Shown: positions 17,352 to 25,848 of the stretch, piece by piece
Numbering within the stretch: the stretch's first letter is position 1
Layout of the letters: each line of letters begins with the position of its first letter
Assembly (NCBI RefSeq): GCF_003326675.1
Contig: NZ_JPWF01000003.1
Location: 1 to 64,000, forward strand
Source of the DNA: Thalassospira profundimaris
GTDB taxonomy: Bacteria > Pseudomonadota > Alphaproteobacteria > Rhodospirillales > Thalassospiraceae
Direction: 5' to 3'
Length of the DNA: 64,000 nt
Notes under the pieces: model-generated
Database searches by the model: none
Told to the model about the DNA's origin: nothing
Seen by the model: the letters and a program-made list of their open reading frames with translations, nothing else
Made by a program: the position numbers and the translations under genes

Positions 17352-19106
17352 ATGCGCGGTTCCGATATCCTTGCTGACATGTTGATCGCTTATGGCGTGG
17401 AGACCGTCTTTGGTGTTCCCGGTGATACAAACGTGCCGTTTTACGAAGCGCTTCAGGAGCGTGAAGGGAAAATTCGTCATGTGATGGCCCGGGATGAACG
17501 TTCTGCCGGTTTCATGGCCGATGCTTATGGGCGCTTTACGAACAAGCCCGGCGTTTTTGAATGTCCGTCCGGGGCGGGTGCAATGTATTCTTTGCCCCCG
17601 GTTGCAGAATCAAACGCATCCTCCGTTCCGGTGATCCTGTTGACCATCGACATCCCGCTTCCCGGTGAGGGCAAGGGGGTTCTGACCGAGCTTGATTGCG
17701 CCAAACTTTTCGAACCGGTCACCAAAATGTCGGTTCAGGTCAAATCCGTGGAAAAACTGCCGGAAATCATTCGGCGAGCTTTCCGGGTTGCGACGTCGGG
17801 CAAGCCCGGTGCTGTGCATCTTCAAATCCCGGAAGATATCCTGCAACACGAAGTCGATCCGGCGAAGGTGTCACTGCATGTCGAGGAAGAATGCAAAACC
17901 TTCCCGTCCTTTGCGACCTTGCCTGCACCGGGCAAGCTTGAAGAGTTGCTTGCCCTTTTGAAAAAGGCTGAAAAGCCGCTGATCGTTTCGGGTGGCGGGG
18001 TTAACCGGGCCTGTGCGGGGAATGCTGTTCTTGCGCTGGCCGAGAAGCTTAATATTCCGGTCTGCACGACCATGACAGGACAGGGCACGATCCCTGATGA
18101 TCATGAACTTGCCGTCGGTGTGATCGGGGATAACGGCTATCACCCCCATGCAAACCGTGCCCTTGAGGAAGCTGATTTTGCCCTGTTCATCGGGTCACGT
18201 ATCGGTTCGGTTGTGACCATCGGCTGGACCTTCCCGAAAGTGACGCTGAACAAACGTCTGGCCCAGATTGATATCAACCCGGAAATCATGGCCAACAACT
18301 ATGAAAACGTGCTTTCGGTGATCGGGGATGCTCAGCTTGTTGTTGAACAACTGGTGGAAATGATCCCGGACGACATGGATAGCAACAACCACAAGTCATG
18401 GATTGATCACCTTAACGAATTGCGCCGTCAATTCTGGGAGGGTGCTGAACCTTATTTGAGTGCCGAAAACACACCTTTGCGTCCGGAACGGGTGGTCCGT
18501 GAATTCAACAAGGCACTGGAAAATTCCGGCGAGCCTGCCCTGATTTACTCGGATGCGGGAACACCGACGCCTTATATGACCCGTTTCCTTAAAATCAATG
18601 ATCCACGCACCCGTTTTGCCATTCCGCGCGCCTTTGGCGGACTTGGTTCGGCATTGCCTGCGACCGTCGGCGCATGGTGTGCGGATAAGGAACGTCGTCC
18701 GATCGGCATGTTCGGGGATGGTTCATTTGGCATGACAGTGGGCGAGCTTGAAACCCTTGTCCGCTTGCAAGTGCCCGCCATCCTGTTGTTGTTCAATAAC
18801 GGTATCTTTGGCTGGATCAAGGGCTTGCACCGCCTTAAGGGGCATAATCAGTGCTTTAGCGTTGATTTCCTGCCGCCTCGTGGGCAGGCGATTGCCGAGG
18901 CATTCGATATGACTGCTTGGACGGCGAAGACCCCGGCTGAACTTGAAGATGCGCTGGAAAAGGCCTTTGCCCACAAAAATGGGCCTTGTTTCATAGACAT
19001 CCATGTTGAATCGCTCGCGGATCGTGTGCCGCCGGTTTACTCGTGGCTGACCAAAAAAGGCGAAGACCCACTCGAGCTGCAAACGAAGCGGGTTCCTTAC
19101 CTGTAA
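17352..19106 (+). CDS. Thiamine diphosphate-dependent enzyme (acetolactate synthase-like)
   Basis: A 584-residue enzyme with the three-domain plan of the acetolactate synthase / pyruvate oxidase superfamily. The N-terminal Pyr domain has the ThDP-activating glutamate (Glu49 in MARDERSAGFMADAYGR), a central domain follows, and the C-terminal PP domain carries GDG...NN (GDGSFGM to LLLFNNGIFG) for Mg-ThDP. Such enzymes decarboxylate or ligate 2-oxoacids. It is not a housekeeping acetolactate synthase: no small subunit is adjacent. The next genes encode an FAD amino acid dehydrogenase and a TRAP transporter, so it may process the 2-oxoacid made from an imported D- or N-substituted amino acid; this is inference. 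Start ATG has AAAGGGGAAG upstream. Confidence 0.88.
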   Translation: MRGSDILADMLIAYGVETVFGVPGDTNVPFYEALQEREGKIRHVMARDERSAGFMADAYGRFTNKPGVFECPSGAGAMYSLPPVAESNASSVPVILLTIDIPLPGEGKGVLTELDCAKLFEPVTKMSVQVKSVEKLPEIIRRAFRVATSGKPGAVHLQIPEDILQHEVDPAKVSLHVEEECKTFPSFATLPAPGKLEELLALLKKAEKPLIVSGGGVNRACAGNAVLALAEKLNIPVCTTMTGQGTIPDDHELAVGVIGDNGYHPHANRALEEADFALFIGSRIGSVVTIGWTFPKVTLNKRLAQIDINPEIMANNYENVLSVIGDAQLVVEQLVEMIPDDMDSNNHKSWIDHLNELRRQFWEGAEPYLSAENTPLRPERVVREFNKALENSGEPALIYSDAGTPTPYMTRFLKINDPRTRFAIPRAFGGLGSALPATVGAWCADKERRPIGMFGDGSFGMTVGELETLVRLQVPAILLLFNNGIFGWIKGLHRLKGHNQCFSVDFLPPRGQAIAEAFDMTAWTAKTPAELEDALEKAFAHKNGPCFIDIHVESLADRVPPVYSWLTKKGEDPLELQTKRVPYL

Positions 19107-19120
19107 TCGTTTGTGCCACG

Positions 19121-19267
19121 GCGGATACCCCGGATGATCTTGCGGGTCAGGGGTATCCGCAAGCCCGTCATGGCCCGGTTCGGGTATGCGGGGCGTTCAT
19201 TTCCGACGTTTCGTCGGAAATCGGGTCTGAAACCGGACAATGTGTCCCTTTGTTCTGACAGTCCGGT
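19121..19267. other. Three consecutive inverted repeats in a 192-bp gene gap
   Basis: Three stem-loops fill this gap. The first is GCGGATACCCC (19121-19131) with GGGGTATCCGC (19150-19160). The second is ATTTCCGACG (19199-19208) with CGTCGGAAAT (19212-19221), on a 3-nt loop. The third is ACCGGAC (19232-19238) with GTCCGGT (19261-19267). None is followed by a T-tract. The last ends about 30 bases before the dadA-like start. They could separate expression of the ThDP-enzyme gene from the dehydrogenase-TRAP genes. Confidence 0.7.
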
Positions 19268-19298
19268 GATTGAGAATAAGCAAAAGTGGAGGGGCTAG

Positions 19299-20546
19299 AT
19301 GGTGCGTCAGGTCGTTGTCCTGGGAGCAGGTATTGTCGGGGTTTCAGTTGCCTTGGAGCTTCTTGATCGGGGCTTTGAAGTCACGCTGATGGACCGCAAG
19401 TTTCCGGGCGAAGAAACGTCCTATGGTAATGCCGGGGTCTGGACCCGTTCGTCACTGGTACCGATCAATAACCCGACATTGTGGAAAAACCTGCCAAAGT
19501 TTGTCTCAAATCGGACGACAGCGTTGCGCTATTACCTGCCGTTCCTGATGCGTAATCTGAACTGGACTTTCCGGTTTCTGATGAATGCCCGGCATAGCAA
19601 GGTTCTTGAGACCGCTGCTGCCCTGGATCAGTTGATTTCACTTTCCATGCAGGAACACATGCGCCTTGTCGCCGCGGCAGGTGAAGAAAAACGACTGAGT
19701 GAAAAGGGCTGGATGTTCCTGTATCGGAACCCTGCCGGATTTGAAGCATCACAGTTGACCCGGGATATCTTTGATCGTTTCGACCTTGATACCGAAATTC
19801 TTGATGCCGATCAGATATCGGATCTGGAGCCGTCACTGAACCGTATCTTCAGCGCCGCGACCTGGATCAAGGATGCCAAAAGTATTGATAACCCCGGTGC
19901 ACTGGTTGCTGCCTATGCAAAATTGTTTGTCGCCAAAGGCGGAAAGTTTGTTCAGAAAAGCGCGCAGTCGCTTTCGCAATCTGGCAGTGGCTGGAACGTC
20001 ACGACCCAGGACGGCGACAATGTTGTCTGTGACGATTTGGTTGTGGCCCTTGGTCCATGGTCTCCTGGCCTGTTAAAAACGGTCTCGATCAATGTGCCAA
20101 TGGGGTACGAGCGCGGTTATCACATGCATTTCAGATCTGCAACTGGCGGACATTTGAACCGGCCGATTTGTGATGCAAGTGGTGGATATGTTCTTGCCCC
20201 GATGGAGCAGGGCTATCGACTGACAACCGGTGTTGAGCTTGATGCCTGCGACGCCCCGGAAAAAATCAATCAATTCGAGCAAGCTGTTTCGTCTGCCAAA
20301 GAAGCCTTTCCACTGACCGGCCCGGTTGAAAACACCCCGTGGATGGGGCGTCGTCCGACGCTTCCTGACAGCAGGCCGATTATTGGCGCCGTGCCTAAAA
20401 GAAAAGGTCTTTGGCTTGCTTTTGGTCATCAGCATATCGGTTTCTGCACCGGTCCGGGGACGGCCCGTGTTCTTGCCGATCTGATGACCGGTCAATCACC
20501 GCCAATCGACGCAAAGCCCTTCTGTGCGGAGCGTTACCTCGCATAA
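19299..20546 (+). CDS. FAD-dependent amino acid dehydrogenase (DadA/DAO family)
   Basis: A 415-residue flavoprotein of the DAO/DadA family. It has an N-terminal FAD-binding motif (VVVLGAGIVGVSVALELLDRG, glycines at residues 9-14), YGNAGVWTRSS, typical of D-amino acid dehydrogenases, and a C-terminal GXXP-like segment (RRPTLPDSRPIIGAVP). Such enzymes oxidise D-amino acids or other amines to 2-oxoacids and pass electrons to the respiratory chain. The start has GGAGGGG 5 bases upstream. It lies between a ThDP enzyme and a TRAP transporter and probably acts on the transported compound. Hydroxyproline-, sarcosine- or D-amino-acid-type substrates are all possible. Confidence 0.88.
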   Translation: MVRQVVVLGAGIVGVSVALELLDRGFEVTLMDRKFPGEETSYGNAGVWTRSSLVPINNPTLWKNLPKFVSNRTTALRYYLPFLMRNLNWTFRFLMNARHSKVLETAAALDQLISLSMQEHMRLVAAAGEEKRLSEKGWMFLYRNPAGFEASQLTRDIFDRFDLDTEILDADQISDLEPSLNRIFSAATWIKDAKSIDNPGALVAAYAKLFVAKGGKFVQKSAQSLSQSGSGWNVTTQDGDNVVCDDLVVALGPWSPGLLKTVSINVPMGYERGYHMHFRSATGGHLNRPICDASGGYVLAPMEQGYRLTTGVELDACDAPEKINQFEQAVSSAKEAFPLTGPVENTPWMGRRPTLPDSRPIIGAVPKRKGLWLAFGHQHIGFCTGPGTARVLADLMTGQSPPIDAKPFCAERYLA

Positions 20547-20584
20547 TAATAAACAAAATCCAACATCGATCATCGGAGGCTTTT

Positions 20585-21556
20585 ATGAAGTTGAAAAATC
20601 TTGTTGTTGCCGGGGGCATGCTGTCTTTCCCCCTCGCAGTTTCCGGAGCCAATGCAGAAACGTGGGATATGGCGCTTGCCTATTCCTCGTCGAACTATCA
20701 TTCGCAGATTGCTGCTGAGTTTGCCGCAGAAGTCAGTGCAGGTACCGATATTGAACTGGTGGCGCATCCGGGGGGCTCCCTGTTCCCGGGTGATCAGATT
20801 TATACGTCGGTTCGACGTGGTATCATTCCGATTGGCGAACGCCTTATTTCCGCGTTGGCGAACGAAGACCCGATTTATGGTGTTGATTCCGTTCCATTCC
20901 TGGCGACCGGTTTTGATGCATCCATGAAGCTTTATCAGGCATCAAAACCGGAACTTGAGAAAACCCTTGAAGGTGCCGGTCTGCACTTCCTGTATTCCTG
21001 CCCGTGGCCGCCCCAGGGTTTCTATTCCTCTGTCGAAGCCAAGACACCTGATGATATCAAGGGGCTTAAGTTCCGCGCCTATAATGCGACGACTTCTGCC
21101 TTTGCCGAGGAACTTGGCATGGTTCCGACCAAAATCGAAGCTGCTGAATTGCCGCAGGCCTTTGCCACCGGTGTTGCTGAATCGATGATTTCATCGGGTT
21201 CGACCGGCTATGACCAGAAGCTTTGGGAACATGTGAAATACTACTATGACGTCAAGGCTTGGCTGCCGCGAAACATGGTTGTTGTCAATGCCAAGGCTTG
21301 GGGCGGTCTGGATGACGCCACCAAGGCCGTTTTTGACAAGGCCGCTGCGACGGCTGAAGGCAAGTGCTGGGCAAAAGCCGAAGAGCTTGATGCGTGGTAT
21401 ATCGACGAGTTCAAAAAGAATGGTATGCAGGTTGCTGAAATGAGCCCTGAGCTGCGCGCTGCCTTTGAAAAGGTCGGGGCGAAGCTTCGTGCTGAGTGGC
21501 TGGAACGTGCAGGGGCGAAAGGACAGGCCGTTCTTGACGCCTACAGCGCACAATAA
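20585..21556 (+). CDS. TRAP transporter substrate-binding protein (DctP family)
   Basis: A 323-residue periplasmic protein with a signal peptide ending at SGANA before ETWDMALAYSS. The DctP-type arginine motif is recognisable as GLKFRAYNATTSAFAEELGMVP, where the usual binding arginine lies. The start at 20585 is fixed by CGGAGG about 6 bases upstream and by the signal peptide; longer in-frame readings overlap the dehydrogenase gene. It heads the membrane genes of the second TRAP transporter. The adjacent amino acid dehydrogenase suggests an amino-acid-like or keto-acid ligand. Confidence 0.92.
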   Translation: MKLKNLVVAGGMLSFPLAVSGANAETWDMALAYSSSNYHSQIAAEFAAEVSAGTDIELVAHPGGSLFPGDQIYTSVRRGIIPIGERLISALANEDPIYGVDSVPFLATGFDASMKLYQASKPELEKTLEGAGLHFLYSCPWPPQGFYSSVEAKTPDDIKGLKFRAYNATTSAFAEELGMVPTKIEAAELPQAFATGVAESMISSGSTGYDQKLWEHVKYYYDVKAWLPRNMVVVNAKAWGGLDDATKAVFDKAAATAEGKCWAKAEELDAWYIDEFKKNGMQVAEMSPELRAAFEKVGAKLRAEWLERAGAKGQAVLDAYSAQ

Positions 21557-21570
21557 GCGCCAATAACGAT

Positions 21571-21595
21571 CTGCCGTCCCTTGGCGGGGCGGCAG
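21571..21595. other. Stem-loop between dctP and dctQ
   Basis: CTGCCGTCCC (21571-21580) pairs with GGGGCGGCAG (21586-21595), a 10-bp stem with one G-T wobble and a 5-nt loop, followed by GCTTTCTCTTT. It lies 15 bases after the binding-protein stop. It may act as a partial terminator or mRNA 3'-end stabiliser, reducing permease relative to binding protein. Confidence 0.7.
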
Positions 21596-21616
21596 GCTTT
21601 CTCTTTGGAGATCGAC

Positions 21617-22153
21617 ATGTTTACCATGATTTCGCAGGCGCTTGATCGTGTCTACAAGGCGGGTGCTGTTGCTGCCGGTGCATTGTTGGTAGCGTTGTGC
21701 TGTCTGGTTCTTTACAGCACTTTTGCCCGATCCTTTGGTCTTTATGCCGGTGGGGCGACGGACATTGCCGGTTATGTAATGGCAACCGGAACATTCACAG
21801 CCCTTGCCTATACCCTGCGGGCCAAGCGCCATATCCGCATCTCGCTGATTGCCAACAAGCTGACAGGTGCCGGACGTCATGTGGTGGAAGTTCTGTGTTT
21901 GATCATTCTGGCTGTCATTACCTGCTTTGTTGCCTGGTACATGACGCAGATGACCTTGCTTAGTCACGAGTTTCAGGACCGTAGCCAAGGGGCAGATGGC
22001 ATGTTGCTCTGGATTCCCCAGACTTTCGTCGCTGCCGGTTCGTGCCTGTTTGCACTGGCCGCTGTGCATAGCCTTTTTCAGTCCCTGATCGAAGGTCATA
22101 CGCAGTCAGAGCTGTCGGAGACCTCATCTGACGAAAGCCCGCAAGAGATATGA
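21617..22153 (+). CDS. TRAP transporter small permease (DctQ family)
   Basis: A 178-residue membrane protein with four predicted helices, the size and topology of DctQ. The start at 21617 follows TTTGGAG at 7 bases; a longer in-frame start at 21581 would lie in the stem-loop. It overlaps dctM by 4 bp. It is the scaffold subunit of the second TRAP transporter. Confidence 0.87.
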   Translation: MFTMISQALDRVYKAGAVAAGALLVALCCLVLYSTFARSFGLYAGGATDIAGYVMATGTFTALAYTLRAKRHIRISLIANKLTGAGRHVVEVLCLIILAVITCFVAWYMTQMTLLSHEFQDRSQGADGMLLWIPQTFVAAGSCLFALAAVHSLFQSLIEGHTQSELSETSSDESPQEI

Positions 22154-23451
22154 CTGAAACCATTGCAATAATTGTTTTTCTGGCATCCCTGTTCCTTATG
22201 CTGGGCATGGGGGTCTGGGTTGGTGCAGCCCTTCTCGGGACCGCTGTTATCGGCATGTCGATTTTCACATCGACCCCGGTTGGCGATTCGATGGCGATCA
22301 ATATCTGGGCCGGGCAATCGTCCTGGACCCTGACGGCGCTTCCGCTTTTTGTCTGGATGGGAGAAATCCTGTTTCGCACGTCACTAAGCGAAACATTATT
22401 CAGAGGACTTGCACCATTTCTTGGTCGGCTCCCCGGCGGGTTGCTGCATGTCAATATCGGGGCGTCGGCGGTGTTTGCCGCGATTTCAGGATCGTCGGCC
22501 GCGACTGTGGCCACCGTTGGCAAGATGGCTGTTCCGGAACTGCGCAAACGCAAATATCCCGAAAAGATGATCATCGGAACCCTGTCAGGGGCCGGGACGC
22601 TTGGTCTGTTGATCCCGCCATCGATTTCGATGATCGTTTACGGTGTCACAGTAAATGAAAGCATTTCGCGTCTGTTTATGGCCGCGATGATACCGGGCAT
22701 TTTGCTTGCGGCATGTTTCAGCCTTTATGTGATTGTGTGGTCAAAGCTCAATGCAAAAAGGGTCGCCTTGATCGAACATGAAAAGACCGAAGGCAATCTT
22801 TTCAAAAATCTGGCGGACCTTTTACCGGTTCTTTGCCTGATCGGTGGCGTGATCGGATCGATTTATTCGGGCTTTGCAACAGCAACCGAGGCCGCCGCAC
22901 TTGGTGTTCTGGGATCGCTGATCTTGTCGTTTGTGCAGAAAAGTCTGACCTGGGAAAGCTTCTCTGAAAGCGTCATGCAGGCAGTTCAGACAAGCTGCAT
23001 GATCATGTTGATCCTGATGGGAGCCGGTTTCCTGTCTCTGACCATGGGCTTTACCGGGATACCGGCTGCTTTGGCGCAGCATATTTCTGCCCTTGAGCTG
23101 TCACCCTTTACGCTGATCATTCTTTTGACAGTGTTTTACATCTTTCTTGGCTGTTTCCTGGATGGATTGTCGTCGATTGTCCTGACGATGGCCGTGATCG
23201 AGCCAATGGTTCGTGCCGCGGGCTTCGACATGTTGTGGTTTGGTGTCTATCTGATGATCGTTGTTGAAATGGCACAGATTACGCCGCCAATCGGCTTTAA
23301 CCTGTTCATGCTACAAGCAATGACAGGCAAAGGGATCGGCTTTATTGCCCGGGCATCCGTGCCGTTATTCCTTGTGATGTGTGCCTTTGTGCTGGTGCTT
23401 GTGGCATTTCCGGAAATTGCGACCTGGCTTCCGGAAATTCTGCAGAATTGA
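22150..23451 (+). CDS. TRAP transporter large permease (DctM family)
   Basis: A 433-residue polytopic protein with DctM signatures (GTLGLLIPPSISMIVYGV and AQITPPIGFNLFML). It forms the Na+-driven transport core of the second TRAP system. Translation is coupled to dctQ through a 4-bp overlap, and the transcript ends in a strong hairpin a few bases after the stop. Confidence 0.94.
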   Translation: MTETIAIIVFLASLFLMLGMGVWVGAALLGTAVIGMSIFTSTPVGDSMAINIWAGQSSWTLTALPLFVWMGEILFRTSLSETLFRGLAPFLGRLPGGLLHVNIGASAVFAAISGSSAATVATVGKMAVPELRKRKYPEKMIIGTLSGAGTLGLLIPPSISMIVYGVTVNESISRLFMAAMIPGILLAACFSLYVIVWSKLNAKRVALIEHEKTEGNLFKNLADLLPVLCLIGGVIGSIYSGFATATEAAALGVLGSLILSFVQKSLTWESFSESVMQAVQTSCMIMLILMGAGFLSLTMGFTGIPAALAQHISALELSPFTLIILLTVFYIFLGCFLDGLSSIVLTMAVIEPMVRAAGFDMLWFGVYLMIVVEMAQITPPIGFNLFMLQAMTGKGIGFIARASVPLFLVMCAFVLVLVAFPEIATWLPEILQN

Positions 23452-23456
23452 GATCC

Positions 23457-23486
23457 GATAGCCCCCGGTATTTATCGGGGGCTATC
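23457..23486. terminator. Bidirectional hairpin terminator
   Basis: A perfect 11-bp GC-rich stem, GATAGCCCCCG (23457-23467) with CGGGGGCTATC (23476-23486), has an 8-nt loop. It lies between the convergent dctM and LysR genes and includes the LysR stop codon. T-tracts are weak on both sides, so termination efficiency is uncertain. Confidence 0.7.
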
Positions 23487-24375
23487 GCAAATGTTTGGTC
23501 AATTGCAAAAGCCAGTCCCGAAACCGTTTGACGGCAATCGAATGGGCCTTGCGTTCAGGATATACGACAAAAAAATTCTCGCCCGACGGAACTGGTGCCC
23601 CAAAGGGCGTATGAAGCTTGCCTTCTGCAAGCTCGTCCTCGATCAGGCAAACCGGGATTGCCGCCAGTCCATATCCGGCAATTGCGGCATTGATAAGCAT
23701 TCCGGTATTATCAAATCGTGGTCCCTGAAGCGTGCCACGATAATTGATGTCAGCCGCCCTTAACCATTTCAGCCACAAGCTTGACCTGCTGGCATTTTGC
23801 AGCAATCTGAAATTGGCAAAACCGGTTTTATCAAGCTTGGTGCCAGTCGGAATAAGATCGGGGGCTGCAACCACGACAATCTTTTCAGCAAAAAGCGGAT
23901 AGGACTTGGCCGCGGGCCAACTGCCATCCCCGCGCAGGATGGCGATGTCCATGCTGGTGCTGTTGAAATCAACATCATTATAGGTGCGGGTAAATTCCAG
24001 ATGCTCGTCGGGAAAATTACGGCTGAACGCATCAAGATACCGGGTCAACCAGCGTGATCCGAAAGTTGGCAAGGTTCCAATTTTAAGAGCTTCTTCCGCG
24101 CGCCGCCCGCGCACGATATCAATTGAGGCGATTTCAAGCTTGTCGATCGCGGCATGAATGGTTTCGGCATAGGCCTTGCCGGCATCTGTCAGGACAACGC
24201 GCGAACCATATCGTTCAAACAGCTGTATTCCCAAAAATTCTTCCAGGTTCTTGATCTGGCGGCTAATCGCACTTTGTGTGATGCCAAGATCCTCGGCTGC
24301 CTTGGTGAAACTAAGCTGTCTGGCTGCGGCTTCGAAGGCCTGAAGGGTCGATAAAGTCGGAAGAAATCTGCGCAT
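23482..24375 (-). CDS. LysR-family regulator (GcvA-like)
   Basis: A 297-residue LysR-type regulator with an N-terminal winged helix-turn-helix (LSFTKAAEDLGITQSAISRQIKNLEEFLGIQLFERYGSR region, about residues 20-60) and a substrate-binding-like effector domain of the GcvA type. It is convergent to the second TRAP operon and divergent from the asnC-racemase pair, either of which it may control. A perfect 10-bp inverted repeat about 23-45 bp upstream of its start is a candidate autoregulatory site. Confidence 0.92.
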   Translation of the reverse strand: MRRFLPTLSTLQAFEAAARQLSFTKAAEDLGITQSAISRQIKNLEEFLGIQLFERYGSRVVLTDAGKAYAETIHAAIDKLEIASIDIVRGRRAEEALKIGTLPTFGSRWLTRYLDAFSRNFPDEHLEFTRTYNDVDFNSTSMDIAILRGDGSWPAAKSYPLFAEKIVVVAAPDLIPTGTKLDKTGFANFRLLQNASRSSLWLKWLRAADINYRGTLQGPRFDNTGMLINAAIAGYGLAAIPVCLIEDELAEGKLHTPFGAPVPSGENFFVVYPERKAHSIAVKRFRDWLLQLTKHLR

Positions 24376-24397
24376 GGGAACTCCGGCTTTGATACGG

Positions 24398-24420
24398 CAT
24401 CATGACTTTTAGTCATGATG
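24398..24420. promoter_or_regulatory. 23-bp perfect palindrome upstream of the LysR gene
   Basis: CATCATGACT (24398-24407), TTT spacer, AGTCATGATG (24411-24420) form a perfect 10-bp inverted repeat in the 146-bp region shared by the divergent LysR and AsnC genes. It includes T-N11-A spacings expected of LysR boxes. It is a plausible operator for either regulator; a hairpin in the LysR 5' UTR is the alternative. Confidence 0.6.
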
Positions 24421-24521
24421 AAAGCATTTTTACACATTTTTCAGTCCGGACGCGATGTGCAAAGATTTCTCATAATTAAAAAAACAATCACACCAAACGC
24501 ATGTGAGAGGCTGAGCTGAAA

Positions 24522-25019
24522 ATGTACAGGTCTTTGGATAATGTTGATCGGCAACTGGTCGCACTTTTGGAAACGAATGCCCGGATGCCGGCAACCGAAC
24601 TTGCGAAACGCGCCGGTCTTGCCCGTTCGACGATCCATGAACGGATTTCCCGTCTGGAGCGGAAAGGCATTATTCTTGGCTATTCGGCAATTGTGCGCAA
24701 AACCGATGACACGGAAAATACCCGTGCACTGATCTATTTGAATACAACACAGAAACGGTCGTCGCATCTGCTTGGTGTTCTGGAAAGCTTTCCAGAAATC
24801 CGCAGTTGCTTTTCGACAAGCGGAACCTGTGATCTTGTCTGTTGGGCGGAGTTCAGCCATTTGGAAGATCTGGACGCGCTGCTTGACGAAATTGCGCTTT
24901 TACCCACTGTGGAGCGGGTTGAATCCAGTGTGATGCTGGCCAGTAAATTTGAAAAGGACAGCATCGGTGCGACAGTACGGAATGCCAGTACGCTTGCGGT
25001 CGTTGGGGGACAGAATTGA
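24522..25019 (+). CDS. Lrp/AsnC-family regulator
   Basis: A 165-residue Lrp/AsnC protein with an N-terminal helix-turn-helix (DRQLVALLETNARMPATELAKRAGLARSTIHERISRLERKGII region, residues 5-48) and a C-terminal RAM domain that binds amino acids. Such proteins sense amino acids and often control a neighbouring catabolic gene. Its stop overlaps the start of the racemase-like gene (TTGA), so the two are co-expressed and probably functionally linked. Confidence 0.93.
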   Translation: MYRSLDNVDRQLVALLETNARMPATELAKRAGLARSTIHERISRLERKGIILGYSAIVRKTDDTENTRALIYLNTTQKRSSHLLGVLESFPEIRSCFSTSGTCDLVCWAEFSHLEDLDALLDEIALLPTVERVESSVMLASKFEKDSIGATVRNASTLAVVGGQN

Positions 25020-25768
25020 CTGACGGATATCTGACCAAAGGACGTGCCATCTATGGCGAAAGCATTGGTGTTCTGGTCCTTAATACGACATTTCCGCGCG
25101 TGCATGGTGACATCGCCAATGCAAGAACGTTTGATTTTCCGGTTCGCTATAAAATCGTGACCCAGGCAACCCAGGGCACCATTGTTACTGAGGCCGACAA
25201 GGCACGAGTACTGCTGCCCCATTTTGTCGAAGCCGCGCAGGAACTTGAACGTGAAGGTGTTTCTGCGATTACAACCAGTTGCGGTTTTCTTTCCGTGGTT
25301 CAGGAAGAATTGGCGGCGGCTGTCACAGTGCCGGTTGTGACATCAAGTCTGCTTTTATTGCCGATGATTTTAAACATGATCGGCAAGCGCAAGGTGGGTG
25401 TGGTAACTGCCAATGCCGGTGTTTTGTCTGAACAACATTTGATGCTTGCCCAAAGTGCGGAACGCAGCAGGGTCGAGTTATGCGGCCTTCAGGATTGCCC
25501 GACTTTTCGGGCCTCAATCCTTGGCATAGAGACAAAGGGCGTTGCAGGCTTTGATATTGACCTGATCGAACAGGAAGTTGTTGCGCAGTGCCAGAAACTA
25601 AGACAGGCCAACCCGGAAATAGGCGCAATCCTGTTTGAATGCACGAACCTGCAACCCTATGCCCGTGCTGTGCAAAAGGCGACCGGACTCCCGGTATTCG
25701 GAATTTTCCATCTTATCGAAATGCTCCATACAGCCGTTCGTGCTCCGTCCTTTGATGGTGAGTGCTGA
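25016..25768 (+). CDS. Asp/Glu/hydantoin racemase-family protein
   Basis: A 250-residue protein of the aspartate/glutamate racemase superfamily. Two cysteines stand in the expected catalytic contexts, Cys89 (TTSCGFL) and Cys209 (LFECTNL), one per lobe, as in cofactor-independent racemases that move an alpha proton between them. The start is a TTG at 25016 overlapping the asnC stop, supported by GGGGGA 6 bases upstream. With an AsnC regulator in front and an FAD D-amino acid dehydrogenase 5 kb away, an amino acid racemase role is reasonable. Maleate isomerase or hydantoin racemase activities occur in the same superfamily. Confidence 0.8.
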   Translation: MTDGYLTKGRAIYGESIGVLVLNTTFPRVHGDIANARTFDFPVRYKIVTQATQGTIVTEADKARVLLPHFVEAAQELEREGVSAITTSCGFLSVVQEELAAAVTVPVVTSSLLLLPMILNMIGKRKVGVVTANAGVLSEQHLMLAQSAERSRVELCGLQDCPTFRASILGIETKGVAGFDIDLIEQEVVAQCQKLRQANPEIGAILFECTNLQPYARAVQKATGLPVFGIFHLIEMLHTAVRAPSFDGEC

Positions 25769-25788
25769 GGCGGAATTCTTTAGTGATC

Positions 25789-25823
25789 AGAGACAGTGAT
25801 TGCATTTCGCAATCGCTGTCTCT
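25789..25823. terminator. Long hairpin between convergent genes
   Basis: AGAGACAGTGATTGC (25789-25803) pairs with GCAATCGCTGTCTCT (25809-25823): 15 bp with one G-T wobble and a 5-nt loop. It separates the racemase-like gene from the convergent Gfo/Idh/MocA gene and probably terminates both, although no long T-tract is present. Confidence 0.7.
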
Positions 25824-25848
25824 TGATGAAGTTCGTCGTCACGGTTTG

